A stretch of 5,810 nucleotides of DNA from Gemmatimonadaceae bacterium (GCA_025357975.1 JANYKY010000124.1:1-5810), one strand, 5' to 3'; shown: positions 1-5,760, numbered from the stretch's first letter. A program made the numbers and translations. Notes: generated from the letters alone by a model not told the origin.

Positions 1-2
1 TC

Positions 3-1253
3 ACGACGTCTCCCGATGGTGTGATCGCGCTGGCAACGGGACTTCAGGGAAGGTTCGCACAGTCTTACGGAAATTTTGCCTACATGGCGGGGCTCGTCAC
101 CGACGAATTCGCGTCCACAAGCGCCGCGTTGATCTCCATCAGCGACGCGGAGCAAGGTTCCGTCGCGCCAGGCACGGGCATCGCAGACAACGTTTTCAAT
201 TCCGAATATCGCACCGTTCGCACGGCCGATGACTTACTGACGGGTGCCGCTGCCCTCTCGTCGCAGATAGAGCCCGGTACGGTAAGTGGTCTCAAGGCAC
301 TCGCCTTTGCGCTAAAGGCCGAATCACTCGGCGAGACTCTACAATCGTATCAGAAACTGCCGATCAATACGTTCAACGTGACAGCGCCGGTTTACGTCGG
401 TCGCGCCGAAGCGCTGACATACGTTCGCGCGCTTCTCGATTCTGCGGCGACTCAGATTGGCACGACTGCGCCGAGTACGTTCTTCAACAACAGCATACTG
501 ACGCCAGGCGTGAATCTGTCGAGCACGATTCAGCTCTTCAGAGCTCGCTATGCTCGAATCGCCAATGACGATGCAGGTGCAATTGCGGCTTCCAACCTGG
601 TGGCTCGCAGCGGACCAGCGGCGCTGTCCCTGCTTCAGTTTCCGTCGCCGACAGTGAATTTCTTTGCGAACGTCACCGGTGGAACGAATGGAATCGCTCC
701 TCGCAGACAGTTCAGGCTCGCAATGCTGCCGCAGGATCAGCGTTATGCGTATTTCGTGGTTCCATCCAGCACTCTGACGGGGCGCGTTGGTGCATTGCTG
801 GATCCCTGGAATCGCTATGCGAATCCGCAAGCGCCGATGCCAGTGTATATGCCGGACGAAGCATTGCTCATCAAGGCGGAAGCGCTCGCGAACCAGAACT
901 CACTTGCGCAGTCGCAGGCGGTGCTCGATTCAGTGAGAACGGATTGCACTGGTGGCAGAGGTCTCGATGACCCGAAAGCGTGTCTCCCACCGCTCGCGAG
1001 CCAGCTGTCGAAAGCCGACCTCCTTACTGAGATCTATGTGCAGCGTCGATTCGAGTTGTTCGGAACAGGCTCACGGTGGGAGGATTCGCGCCGCAGAAGC
1101 CTGGTCCGTGGCCTCGTTGCGGCTCCGAGCGTTCCGTCCGATGCACAGCGCTGCTGGCTGCCGTATGCATTCGGAGATCGCAATGCAAATTCGAATGTGC
1201 CAGCAGATCCCGTCGAGCCGGCAACGTTCCCGTCTGGCTGTCCGCTAACGTGA
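3..1253 (+). CDS. RagB/SusD-family outer-membrane nutrient-binding protein (5' end missing)
   Basis: The reading frame is open to the left edge (codons from base 3), so the signal peptide and lipobox lie outside the window; the GTG at 21 is an internal codon, not a start. SusD/RagB proteins are surface lipoproteins that cap a TonB-dependent SusC transporter and bind glycans, peptides or other nutrients. Counting from the valine at 21, an N-terminal helical region matches the SusD TPR-like fold: a leucine/alanine-rich helix near 71-105 is followed by an L-P-I-N stretch (113-116) where the family has its 'G.vP' turn. Near the C-terminus, P-D-E-A-L-L-I-K-A-E-A-L-A (278-290) matches the 'yaEv.LirAEa' helix, and R-R-F-E-L-F-G-T-G-S-R-W-E-D-S-R-R (342-358) matches the family's ERr-E-L...RW-D-L-R block. 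A W-L-P-Y motif (379-382) stands where others have 'LP.P..E...NP'. Four cysteines (309, 321, 378, 407) fall in the C-terminal part. The substrate cannot be read from the sequence. The downstream DUF4397 gene is probably co-transcribed. Confidence 0.9.
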   Translation, partial: TTSPDGVIALATGLQGRFAQSYGNFAYMAGLVTDEFASTSAALISISDAEQGSVAPGTGIADNVFNSEYRTVRTADDLLTGAAALSSQIEPGTVSGLKALAFALKAESLGETLQSYQKLPINTFNVTAPVYVGRAEALTYVRALLDSAATQIGTTAPSTFFNNSILTPGVNLSSTIQLFRARYARIANDDAGAIAASNLVARSGPAALSLLQFPSPTVNFFANVTGGTNGIAPRRQFRLAMLPQDQRYAYFVVPSSTLTGRVGALLDPWNRYANPQAPMPVYMPDEALLIKAEALANQNSLAQSQAVLDSVRTDCTGGRGLDDPKACLPPLASQLSKADLLTEIYVQRRFELFGTGSRWEDSRRRSLVRGLVAAPSVPSDAQRCWLPYAFGDRNANSNVPADPVEPATFPSGCPLT

Positions 1254-1264
1254 GGCCGACAACA

Positions 1265-2068
1265 ATGATCAATTCATCGACCAGCTCCAGGAGACTATCC
1301 GTGTCGAAAACTTTGAGGCTCGGTGTGTTGTGCGCGGTGGCGGTTGCTGCCGCCGCATGCTCGACGAAGGAGGCACCGGGACCGCTCGAACCCACGAGCA
1401 CTGTCGGCCGCGTGCGCCTCGTAAATCTCATCAATGATGCGAACCGCGCGGTCGTGAACGCGAGTCTTGCCGGCCTTGTCTTCACCGTCAACCTTCAATA
1501 CGCGCAGGCCGCGCCGGCGAACCTGCCGGCACCAGCCACCGCTCCATACGCGCCTGTATATACCGGAAGCCAGACATTCATCCTGAAGCGAACGGCAGAT
1601 ACGACGGCCACTGTGGCTACGCTTCCATTTTCCATATCTGATGGACAGGACTTGTCGGTGTATGCAATTGGCGGCGCTGCGGCATCGGCGATCACGAGCT
1701 TTACGACGATCGATGACAACACGCTCGGCACCTCAGTGCAGGCAAGGGTTCGAATCGTCAACATGAGCCCAACTGCAGGTGCGCTCGATTTCTTCGTCAC
1801 TCCTGCTGGGGCAGATCTCTCGACTGCGACTCCGGTCGCGAGCGCACTCGCTTACAGGGCGGCGTCATCCTACTTCATAGTAGCGCCGGGCAGTTACCTG
1901 GTTCGGGGAGTTCCTGCGGGAACTGCGGCCGCCGACCGCGCTGCATCAGTGGTCGTCACGAGCGCGGCAAGCACGCTCTCTGGATCGACAGTGCGGACGG
2001 TCGTCGCTGCAGACGCAGCTGCGGGCGGGTTGCCGATTCGGCTGTTAATACTGGGTGATCGCGGATAG
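1265..2068 (+). CDS. DUF4397 domain-containing lipoprotein
   Basis: This encodes a predicted envelope lipoprotein of 267 residues with a basic, hydrophobic signal segment (about 14-31) ending in A-A-A-C-S, so Cys32 is the likely lipidated residue; the -3 alanine is less usual than leucine. Two DUF4397-like beta-rich repeats follow. The first (about 48-152) starts G-R-V-R-L-V-N and the second (about 160-265) starts A-R-V-R-I-V-N-M-S-P, the family's 'vRvvNaSP' signature. The first copy is degenerate, with L-I-N-D replacing the A-S-P-D-type motif, and has an Ala/Pro-rich insert near 82-97. DUF4397 has no assigned biochemical function; members are secreted or surface proteins. The start at 1265 lies 11 bases past the SusD stop with a modest GAGG at 1252-1255. 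An in-frame GTG at 1301 has a better Shine-Dalgarno sequence and gives a more typical short signal peptide, so the true start may be there. The frame stays open much further upstream, but that part overlaps the SusD gene and is not credible. Coupling to SusD suggests a surface role with the uptake complex (inference). Confidence 0.82.
   Translation: MINSSTSSRRLSVSKTLRLGVLCAVAVAAAACSTKEAPGPLEPTSTVGRVRLVNLINDANRAVVNASLAGLVFTVNLQYAQAAPANLPAPATAPYAPVYTGSQTFILKRTADTTATVATLPFSISDGQDLSVYAIGGAAASAITSFTTIDDNTLGTSVQARVRIVNMSPTAGALDFFVTPAGADLSTATPVASALAYRAASSYFIVAPGSYLVRGVPAGTAAADRAASVVVTSAASTLSGSTVRTVVAADAAAGGLPIRLLILGDRG
1289..1294 (+). promoter_or_regulatory. Shine-Dalgarno candidate supporting an alternative GTG start of the DUF4397 gene
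   Basis: AGGAGA sits 7 bases before an in-frame GTG at 1301. Starting there gives a protein beginning M-S-K-T-L-R-L-G with the lipobox cysteine at residue 20, a typical lipoprotein signal length. The ATG at 1265 has only GAGG at a 9-base spacing. Sequence alone cannot settle which start is used. Confidence 0.45.
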
Positions 2069-2100
2069 CGAGCTGCCGAACCTGGAATTTTGTTTTCGGG

Positions 2101-2129
2101 GGCCCGAGACGCGACTGTTTCGGGCCTTT
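2101..2129 (+). terminator. Rho-independent terminator after the SusD-DUF4397 unit
   Basis: GGCCCGA (2101-2107) pairs perfectly with TCGGGCC (2120-2126) across a 12-base loop and is followed directly by TTT and a T-rich run to about 2134. It lies 32 bases past the DUF4397 stop and ahead of the SDR gene, so it most likely separates the two transcription units. Confidence 0.75.
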
Positions 2130-2193
2130 GTGTTCCCGGGCCATGAAACGGACACGTTGTGCGGCTTCCCATCCTGTTCGACTTCTTAGATTC

Positions 2194-2216
2194 AACGATC
2201 ATACTTATCAATCGTT
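2194..2216. promoter_or_regulatory. Inverted repeat upstream of the SDR gene, possible operator
   Basis: AACGAT (2194-2199) and ATCGTT (2211-2216) are perfect inverted arms around an 11-base AT-rich spacer, which puts the half-sites 17 bases apart, about 1.6 helical turns. The repeat ends 12 bases before the SDR start codon, next to the GGGAG ribosome binding site at 2218-2222. It could bind a dimeric repressor or form a weak hairpin. No convincing -35/-10 pair could be assigned. Confidence 0.3.
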
Positions 2217-2228
2217 CGGGAGCCGGTA

Positions 2229-2990
2229 ATGAAAGAAGACACAATGCGGGATAAGGTCGTCGTCATAACCGGAGCGAGTGGCGGCATCGGTGCAGCAGTA
2301 GGTGAGCTCGTTTCGTCACGCGGAGGGTCGGTGGTTCTTGTCGCGCGCCGAGAAGCGCCGTTGAGGGAAGTCGCAGCGCGATGCGGACCGAATGCAATTC
2401 CGATCGTCGCCGACATGACTGTGAGGGAGAATGTTCGCCTCGTGGTTGCGCAGAGTCTCGCGCGATTCGGGCACGTCGATGTGTGGGTGAACAACGTGGG
2501 GCGGGGAATTAATCGCGTTCCATCGGAGCTGACGGATGATGACATCGACGATATGGTCAGAATCAACGTCAAGTCCGCGTTGTATGGCATGCAGGAGATT
2601 CTGCCGCACTTCAAGGAGCGCGGCTCTGGTCAGGTCATCAACATCTCGTCTGTTCTCGGACGAATTCCATTTGCGGTTTTCAGGTCGTCATATAACGGCG
2701 CAAAACATTTTCTCGATGCGCTCACCTCCAACTTTCGAAGCGAGGTGCAGGAGACTCATTCCGGAATTCAGGTCACACTGGTTTCACCAGGTGTAGTGCG
2801 CACTGACTTCGGCAATAACGCACGGCACGGCGGCCCCGATTCGCGCCAGCTGCCGAATTCACAGAGTGCCGACGAAGTAGCCGAAGTCATTGTGAACGTC
2901 ATGGAGACAAGACTTCCGGATGTATACACGCGGGCGGGCACTTGCGATCGCGTAATGCAGTATTACGAAACGCTTGGAGTGGATCCTTGA
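2229..2990 (+). CDS. Short-chain dehydrogenase/reductase (classical SDR family oxidoreductase)
   Basis: This encodes a 253-residue cytoplasmic NAD(P)(H)-dependent oxidoreductase of the usual length for a classical SDR. The Rossmann fold shows T-G-A-S-G-G-I-G (14-21), the dinucleotide-binding TGxxxGxG motif. Arginines 40 and 41 directly after strand beta2 favour NADP(H) over NAD(H). Asp62 matches the conserved acid after beta3, and N-N-V-G (88-91) takes the place of the common NNAG. The catalytic set is Asn113, Ser141 (in N-I-S-S), Tyr155 and Lys159 (Y-N-G-A-K). The serine-tyrosine spacing is 14 rather than the common 13. S-P-G-V-V-R-T-D (186-193) is the usual post-catalytic PG motif. The start at 2229 is chosen because GGGAG (2218-2222) lies 6 bases upstream; the second ATG at 2244 is poorly placed for a ribosome binding site. 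The substrate cannot be inferred. The gene converges on the GntR regulator gene with one base between the stop codons; a shared pathway is possible but unproven. Confidence 0.92.
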   Translation: MKEDTMRDKVVVITGASGGIGAAVGELVSSRGGSVVLVARREAPLREVAARCGPNAIPIVADMTVRENVRLVVAQSLARFGHVDVWVNNVGRGINRVPSELTDDDIDDMVRINVKSALYGMQEILPHFKERGSGQVINISSVLGRIPFAVFRSSYNGAKHFLDALTSNFRSEVQETHSGIQVTLVSPGVVRTDFGNNARHGGPDSRQLPNSQSADEVAEVIVNVMETRLPDVYTRAGTCDRVMQYYETLGVDP

Positions 2991-2991
2991 A

Positions 2992-3768
2992 TTAGCGCGG
3001 GCGTTTCCGAGAGGAAGTCAGGGATAGGCCGCGCCGCTTCGGTCCCGGGTGAGCATTGATTCCTTCAATGATTGCGATTGTTCTGGTGGCGGCGTGCTCC
3101 CAGTGTGTTTCCACTGCTTCCCGTGCTTTTCGTGCGTCGCCGGACTTGATCGCGTCAATGATGCGCAGGTGTTCTTTGGTGGACGGTTCGTAGTCGGCGT
3201 CGAGGCGGGTACCATAAACCCACTCATACCTTTGCACCTGCGGCCTGAGCATGGCGTACGCCGTTAGAAGGTGATGCCCAGCAGTTTCGTCGATGAAGCG
3301 TTGATGAAAGGCCGCCTGTAGCTCGAAGAGCTTGTCTGGGTTTCGAGGCCGTGCCGATGAAGCTGCGCGCAGGTCAGTGTTCAACTTTTCGAGGTCGGCC
3401 GCGAGAAGATCTCGCCTTGCCGATGGAAAACCCGAGATGGTGCTCACCGCATAGCCCTCGAGGGCACCGATCATTCCCCACAGCTCCCTTACGCTGTCTG
3501 TTGATAGTGGGGCGACGGCAACTTCGGTGCGCCGGTTCCCGGCCACCGTCACGAGATAGCCTTCCTGTACGAGGCGGGCCAGCGCTTCGCGAACGGGCGT
3601 GCGACTGACGCCGAACTGCAACGAGACATCCGCTTCAACTACGCGGGACCCCGGGGCAATTCGTCCGCGAACAATCAAGTCTCGCAGCTGTTGGTATGTA
3701 CGCTCAGGAAGGCTTCCGTGAGGCGTGATCGATTTAATGTTCCGCGGGACTCTGACTGTCGAGGGCAT
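2992..3768 (-). CDS. GntR-family transcriptional regulator, FCD (FadR/VanR-type) subfamily
   Basis: This encodes a 258-residue DNA-binding regulator when started at the ATG at 3768. An N-terminal winged helix-turn-helix (about 20-85) contains the GntR recognition signature V-S-R-T-P-V-R-E-A-L-A-R-L (54-66), followed by an all-helical FCD ligand-binding domain (about 91-235). FCD members bind small organic acids or sugar acids, often through a metal held by one Asp and three His. Here His155 (A-F-H-Q), His200 (K-E-H-L) and His222 (E-T-H-W) occupy the histidine positions, but the residue four before His155 is Gln151 rather than Asp. The C-terminal tail is very basic (K-R-R-G, S-R-K-R-P-R). The frame is open back to a GTG at 3879, which would add 37 residues with no family homology. 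The ATG at 3768 gives the normal length but has no clear Shine-Dalgarno sequence, so the start is uncertain. Likely targets are its own promoter, the adjacent SDR gene or the divergent ferritin pair; none is proven. Confidence 0.9.
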   Translation of the reverse strand: MPSTVRVPRNIKSITPHGSLPERTYQQLRDLIVRGRIAPGSRVVEADVSLQFGVSRTPVREALARLVQEGYLVTVAGNRRTEVAVAPLSTDSVRELWGMIGALEGYAVSTISGFPSARRDLLAADLEKLNTDLRAASSARPRNPDKLFELQAAFHQRFIDETAGHHLLTAYAMLRPQVQRYEWVYGTRLDADYEPSTKEHLRIIDAIKSGDARKAREAVETHWEHAATRTIAIIEGINAHPGPKRRGLSLTSSRKRPR

Positions 3769-3989
3769 CGGGCTGAACGCGCGGTGAGAGATAGTGAAGT
3801 GATTCGACGGATGAGGCCGCCATGCAAGACGAATGCGACGAGCCGGATCGACACGTAATGCCAGATCGACGCGCTCCACCTTATACGCTCGACAAATCCG
3901 ATGTGTTGATGTCGAACGTAAATAACATATGCCCGTCCTCTTATCGTTTCACTGGCTGCGTTGCAGCGACAATTTCTGATCGTGGTTCG

Positions 3990-4008
3990 AATGCGCAAAT
4001 GGCGCATT
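3990..4008. repeat. 7-bp inverted repeat, candidate operator or hairpin
   Basis: AATGCGC (3990-3996) and GCGCATT (4002-4008) are perfect inverted arms around the 5-base spacer AAATG. The repeat overlaps the palindrome at 4005-4018, forming a compact protein-binding or hairpin-forming cluster roughly midway between the two divergent start codons. Confidence 0.4.
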
Positions 4009-4018
4009 GTATGCAATG
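4005..4018. promoter_or_regulatory. Candidate GntR/FCD-type operator (CATTGTATGCAATG)
   Basis: CATTG and CAATG are perfect inverted arms around TATG, giving a core close to TTGTATACAA. Compact AT-centred palindromes of this kind are common operators for FCD-subfamily GntR regulators, and such a regulator is encoded next door. The site lies about 130 bases before the first ferritin-like gene and 237 bases before the GntR start. Assignment to this regulator is inference. Confidence 0.4.
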
Positions 4019-4092
4019 TGGGCTTTCGCACCCGGTGATTCATCACGTTGAAATACCGTGTCCGGTCGCCATCGCGACTGGTGCTCCTTACG

Positions 4093-4136
4093 CTGTCAGT
4101 CGCGTATCGAGAGAGTGACAGTCAGGTGGCTGACAG
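4093..4136 (+). promoter_or_regulatory. Predicted leader hairpin just before the ferritin-pair ribosome binding site
   Basis: Bases 4093-4103 can pair with 4126-4136 to form an 11-bp RNA stem: seven Watson-Crick pairs at the base, then G-U, C-G, G-U and C-G pairs, closing a 22-base loop. The loop carries another TGACAG (4116-4121) that can pair instead with CTGTCA at 4093-4098, so two mutually exclusive folds are possible. The stem ends 3 bases before the GGAG at 4139-4142. If the transcript begins upstream of 4093, this could affect translation; alternatively the repeated TGACAG motif may be a DNA-binding site. Confidence 0.35.
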
Positions 4137-4148
4137 ACGGAGAAGGAC

Positions 4149-4892
4149 ATGGCGCGATCAACAGAATCAATGACAGTCTCGAGCACCGCGCAGTTCTGGG
4201 AAAAGAGCACGCGGCGCGACTTCATGAGGCTGATGGGAATTGGAGGAGCAGTGGTCATGCTTCCCACGCTGTTTACAAGCTGCAGCGACTCGTCGAATGA
4301 CACGACAGGCCCAGGAACTGGAGCAACCGTGACGATTGATTTCTCCAAGGGAGATGTCGCCGTCCTGCAGTTTGCTTATGCGCTGGAGCAGCTCGAGGCA
4401 GACTTCTACACGCGAGTCGTCGCCGGATTTTCGGGTTCAGGCCTCAGCTCGTCAGAGCAGACGATTTTCACGGACATCAAGAACCACGAGGTCATTCATC
4501 GCGAAGCGCTGAAAACCGTCCTCGGAACGTCCAACGGCTTCACGCTGACTCCGACATATCCGGGCGTCAGCTTTACCAGCCGCACCTCGATCCTTGCCAC
4601 CTCGTCTGCATTCGAGGAACTCGGCGTTGCTGCTTACAATGGCGCCGCACAGTACCTCAGCGACGCCAACAACCTTCTGGTTGCCGGCAAGATCGTTTCA
4701 GTCGAGGCGCGACATGCATCTGCGATCGCGGATCTCATCTCGCCCAAGTCGAGCGCCTTCGCACCGAGTTCGTTCGACAACGCATACTCCCCGGCGAAAG
4801 TTGCCGGCGCTGCGCAGGGATTCATCACTGACAAGCTTGCCTTCGCCAACCCGCCTGCGGCGTTCGTGCAAGGCCCCAACAACAACGGTTAA
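4149..4892 (+). CDS. Tat-exported ferritin-like (Ferritin_2, PF13668-type) lipoprotein
   Basis: This encodes a 247-residue envelope protein. The N-terminus carries a twin-arginine signal, S-T-R-R-D-F-M-R (20-27), then a hydrophobic segment (28-43) ending T-S-C, so Cys45 is a probable lipidation site, with Phe at -3 of a loose lipobox. A Ser/Thr/Gly linker (46-60) leads into a four-helix ferritin-like domain (about 66-200). Likely diiron ligands are Glu80 and/or Glu83 (L-E-Q-L-E-A-D-F-Y), Glu114 and His117 (H-E-V-I-H), Glu156 or Glu157 (A-F-E-E-L-G), and Glu186 and His189 (V-E-A-R-H). Thus two ExxH motifs and the extra carboxylates are intact. This family includes plant desiccation-related proteins of the PCC13-62 type and many uncharacterised bacterial proteins; the reaction is unknown, and oxidase, peroxide-scavenging or metal-binding roles are possible. 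Tat export fits a protein folded around metal in the cytoplasm. The start has GGAGAAGGA at 4139-4147 directly upstream; a second ATG at 4170 is less well served. It is followed after 11 bases by a paralogue. Confidence 0.9.
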   Translation: MARSTESMTVSSTAQFWEKSTRRDFMRLMGIGGAVVMLPTLFTSCSDSSNDTTGPGTGATVTIDFSKGDVAVLQFAYALEQLEADFYTRVVAGFSGSGLSSSEQTIFTDIKNHEVIHREALKTVLGTSNGFTLTPTYPGVSFTSRTSILATSSAFEELGVAAYNGAAQYLSDANNLLVAGKIVSVEARHASAIADLISPKSSAFAPSSFDNAYSPAKVAGAAQGFITDKLAFANPPAAFVQGPNNNG

Positions 4893-4896
4893 GGGA
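4891..4896 (+). promoter_or_regulatory. Ribosome binding site deciding the start of the second ferritin-like gene
   Basis: AAGGGA overlaps the stop codon of the first ferritin-like gene. It is only 1 base from the ATG at 4898 but 7 bases from the in-frame ATG at 4904, so the latter is the better start. The overlap with the upstream stop points to co-transcription and possibly translational coupling. Confidence 0.6.
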
Positions 4897-4903
4897 TATG
4901 ACA

Positions 4904-5719
4904 ATGGAACACACACCAATCCTCAATTCTCTCGATCCGGAGATGATGGAGCCCATTCTTTCGCGGAGAGACGCGATTGCGAAGGGAGCCACGGCCAGCT
5001 CGAAAGTGGTAGCGGCCCTTGCCCTCGGGTCGATCCCGATCGCACTCGGCGCATTGGCCAAGGACGTCTACGGACAAACTCCGGCCGACGTTCTCGACGT
5101 ACTGCAGTTCGCGCTTACGCTCGAGTATCTCGAAGCTGAGTTCTACACTCGCGGCGTTGCCGGATCAGGCCTCATTCCGGCTGCTGATGTAACGATCTTC
5201 ACGAACATCAGAAATCACGAGAATACTCACGTGACGGCGCTGCAAGGCATTATCACCGGCAAGGGTGCAACTCCGGTTGCAAAGCCGACTTTTGACTTTA
5301 CTGCGAAGGGAGCGTTGGCCGGCTTTAGTTTCAGCTCCGGCCAGTACGCGACCTTTCAGGCGCTTGCGCAGGCATTCGAAGACACCGGCGTGCGCGCTTA
5401 CAAGGGCCAGGCTGGACGCTTGATCAATGACAAGGCAGTGCTTACAGCCGCTCTCACTATCCACTCGGTCGAGGCTCGCCACGCTTCAGAAGTGCGAAGG
5501 CTGCGCGGCCTGAAGGGTTGGATCACCGGCAGCAGCCGGGATGATCTGCCGTCGTTCACTCAGCCGATCTACGATGGAGAGGACAACGTCACCCAGGCAG
5601 GACTGAACATCAGCGGCCTGGGTTCTGGAAACGGTGGAACCGCAGGGGTCACTGAAGCTTTTGACGAGCCGCTGACCAAGGCGCAAGTGCTCGCGATCGC
5701 TGCGCCATTCCTGGCGTAA
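4904..5719 (+). CDS. Tat-exported ferritin-like (Ferritin_2, PF13668-type) protein, paralogue of the upstream gene
   Basis: This encodes 271 residues from the ATG at 4904 (273 if the ATG at 4898 is used). The N-terminus has S-R-R-D-A-I-A-K (20-27), a twin-arginine motif with Ala where Phe is usual, followed by a hydrophobic stretch (about 34-52) ending in A-L-A, with no cysteine. It is therefore predicted to be cleaved and released to the periplasm or left membrane-tethered, not lipidated. The ferritin-like domain (about 62-205) shows candidate ligands Glu74 and Glu77 (L-E-Y-L-E-A-E-F-Y), Glu106 and His109 (H-E-N-T-H), Glu159 (A-F-E-D-T-G) and Glu190 and His193 (V-E-A-R-H). It clearly resembles the preceding gene: L-Q-F-A, E-A-[DE]-F-Y-T-R, T-I-F-T, N-H-E and V-E-A-R-H-A-S are shared. 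It differs in a longer Gly/Ser-rich C-terminal part (207-271) with the acidic segment E-A-F-D-E. The spacing (11 bases from the upstream stop) indicates an operon. The function is unknown; a heteromeric partner of the first protein is an attractive but untested idea. Confidence 0.9.
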   Translation: MEHTPILNSLDPEMMEPILSRRDAIAKGATASSKVVAALALGSIPIALGALAKDVYGQTPADVLDVLQFALTLEYLEAEFYTRGVAGSGLIPAADVTIFTNIRNHENTHVTALQGIITGKGATPVAKPTFDFTAKGALAGFSFSSGQYATFQALAQAFEDTGVRAYKGQAGRLINDKAVLTAALTIHSVEARHASEVRRLRGLKGWITGSSRDDLPSFTQPIYDGEDNVTQAGLNISGLGSGNGGTAGVTEAFDEPLTKAQVLAIAAPFLA

Positions 5720-5730
5720 CTCATGAGGGG

Positions 5731-5760
5731 AGCCGGCGGTCGCGGGCTGGGCCGCCGGCT
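5731..5760 (+). terminator. Probable Rho-independent terminator after the ferritin-like pair
   Basis: AGCCGGCGG (5731-5739) pairs perfectly with CCGCCGGCT (5752-5760) around a 12-base loop, 11 bases past the stop codon. The downstream tract (AACTCCTTTCT) is pyrimidine-rich rather than a pure T run, so termination may be incomplete. The stem is GC-rich and very stable. Confidence 0.7.

Larger units (their letters stand above)
3769..4148. other. Divergent intergenic region between the GntR regulator and the ferritin-like pair
   Basis: These 380 bases hold no credible gene. Base composition is more AT-rich than the flanking coding regions, especially around 3900-3980. The region must contain the promoter of the ferritin pair and probably that of the GntR gene, but no -35/-10 pair was good enough to assign. 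The structured elements are the overlapping palindromes at 3990-4018 and a hairpin at 4093-4136; a small 5-bp stem also exists at 4065-4078. A 98-codon open frame at 3822-4118 is judged not to be a gene. Confidence 0.6.

Noticed and set aside
1076..1264. The upstream extension of the DUF4397 reading frame.
   Set aside because: It lies inside the clearly coding SusD C-terminus in another frame and would place a non-secretory segment ahead of an obvious lipoprotein signal.
1024..1491. Long antisense open frames opposite the SusD, DUF4397, SDR and ferritin genes.
   Set aside because: They are mirror frames typical of GC-rich coding DNA; their products are Arg/Ser-rich without recognisable domains, and the sense frames have clear family motifs.
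3769..3879. A 37-residue N-terminal extension of the GntR regulator from a GTG at 3879.
   Set aside because: The extension has no family similarity and makes the protein longer than usual; the AAGG next to the GTG is too close to act as a ribosome binding site. Kept as a possibility because the start at 3768 also lacks a clear Shine-Dalgarno sequence.
4065..4078. A GTCGC-CATC-GCGAC mini-hairpin.
   Set aside because: A 5-bp stem is expected by chance in a GC-rich sequence of this length, and it is not next to a start codon or T-run.
3822..4118. A 98-codon open frame with a GAGG just upstream and a C-M-Q-C sequence, in the gap before the ferritin pair.
   Set aside because: Its composition is that of the AT-richer intergenic region, the codon pattern is unlike neighbouring genes, the product resembles no family I recognise, and it overlaps palindromes and the hairpin expected of a regulatory region.
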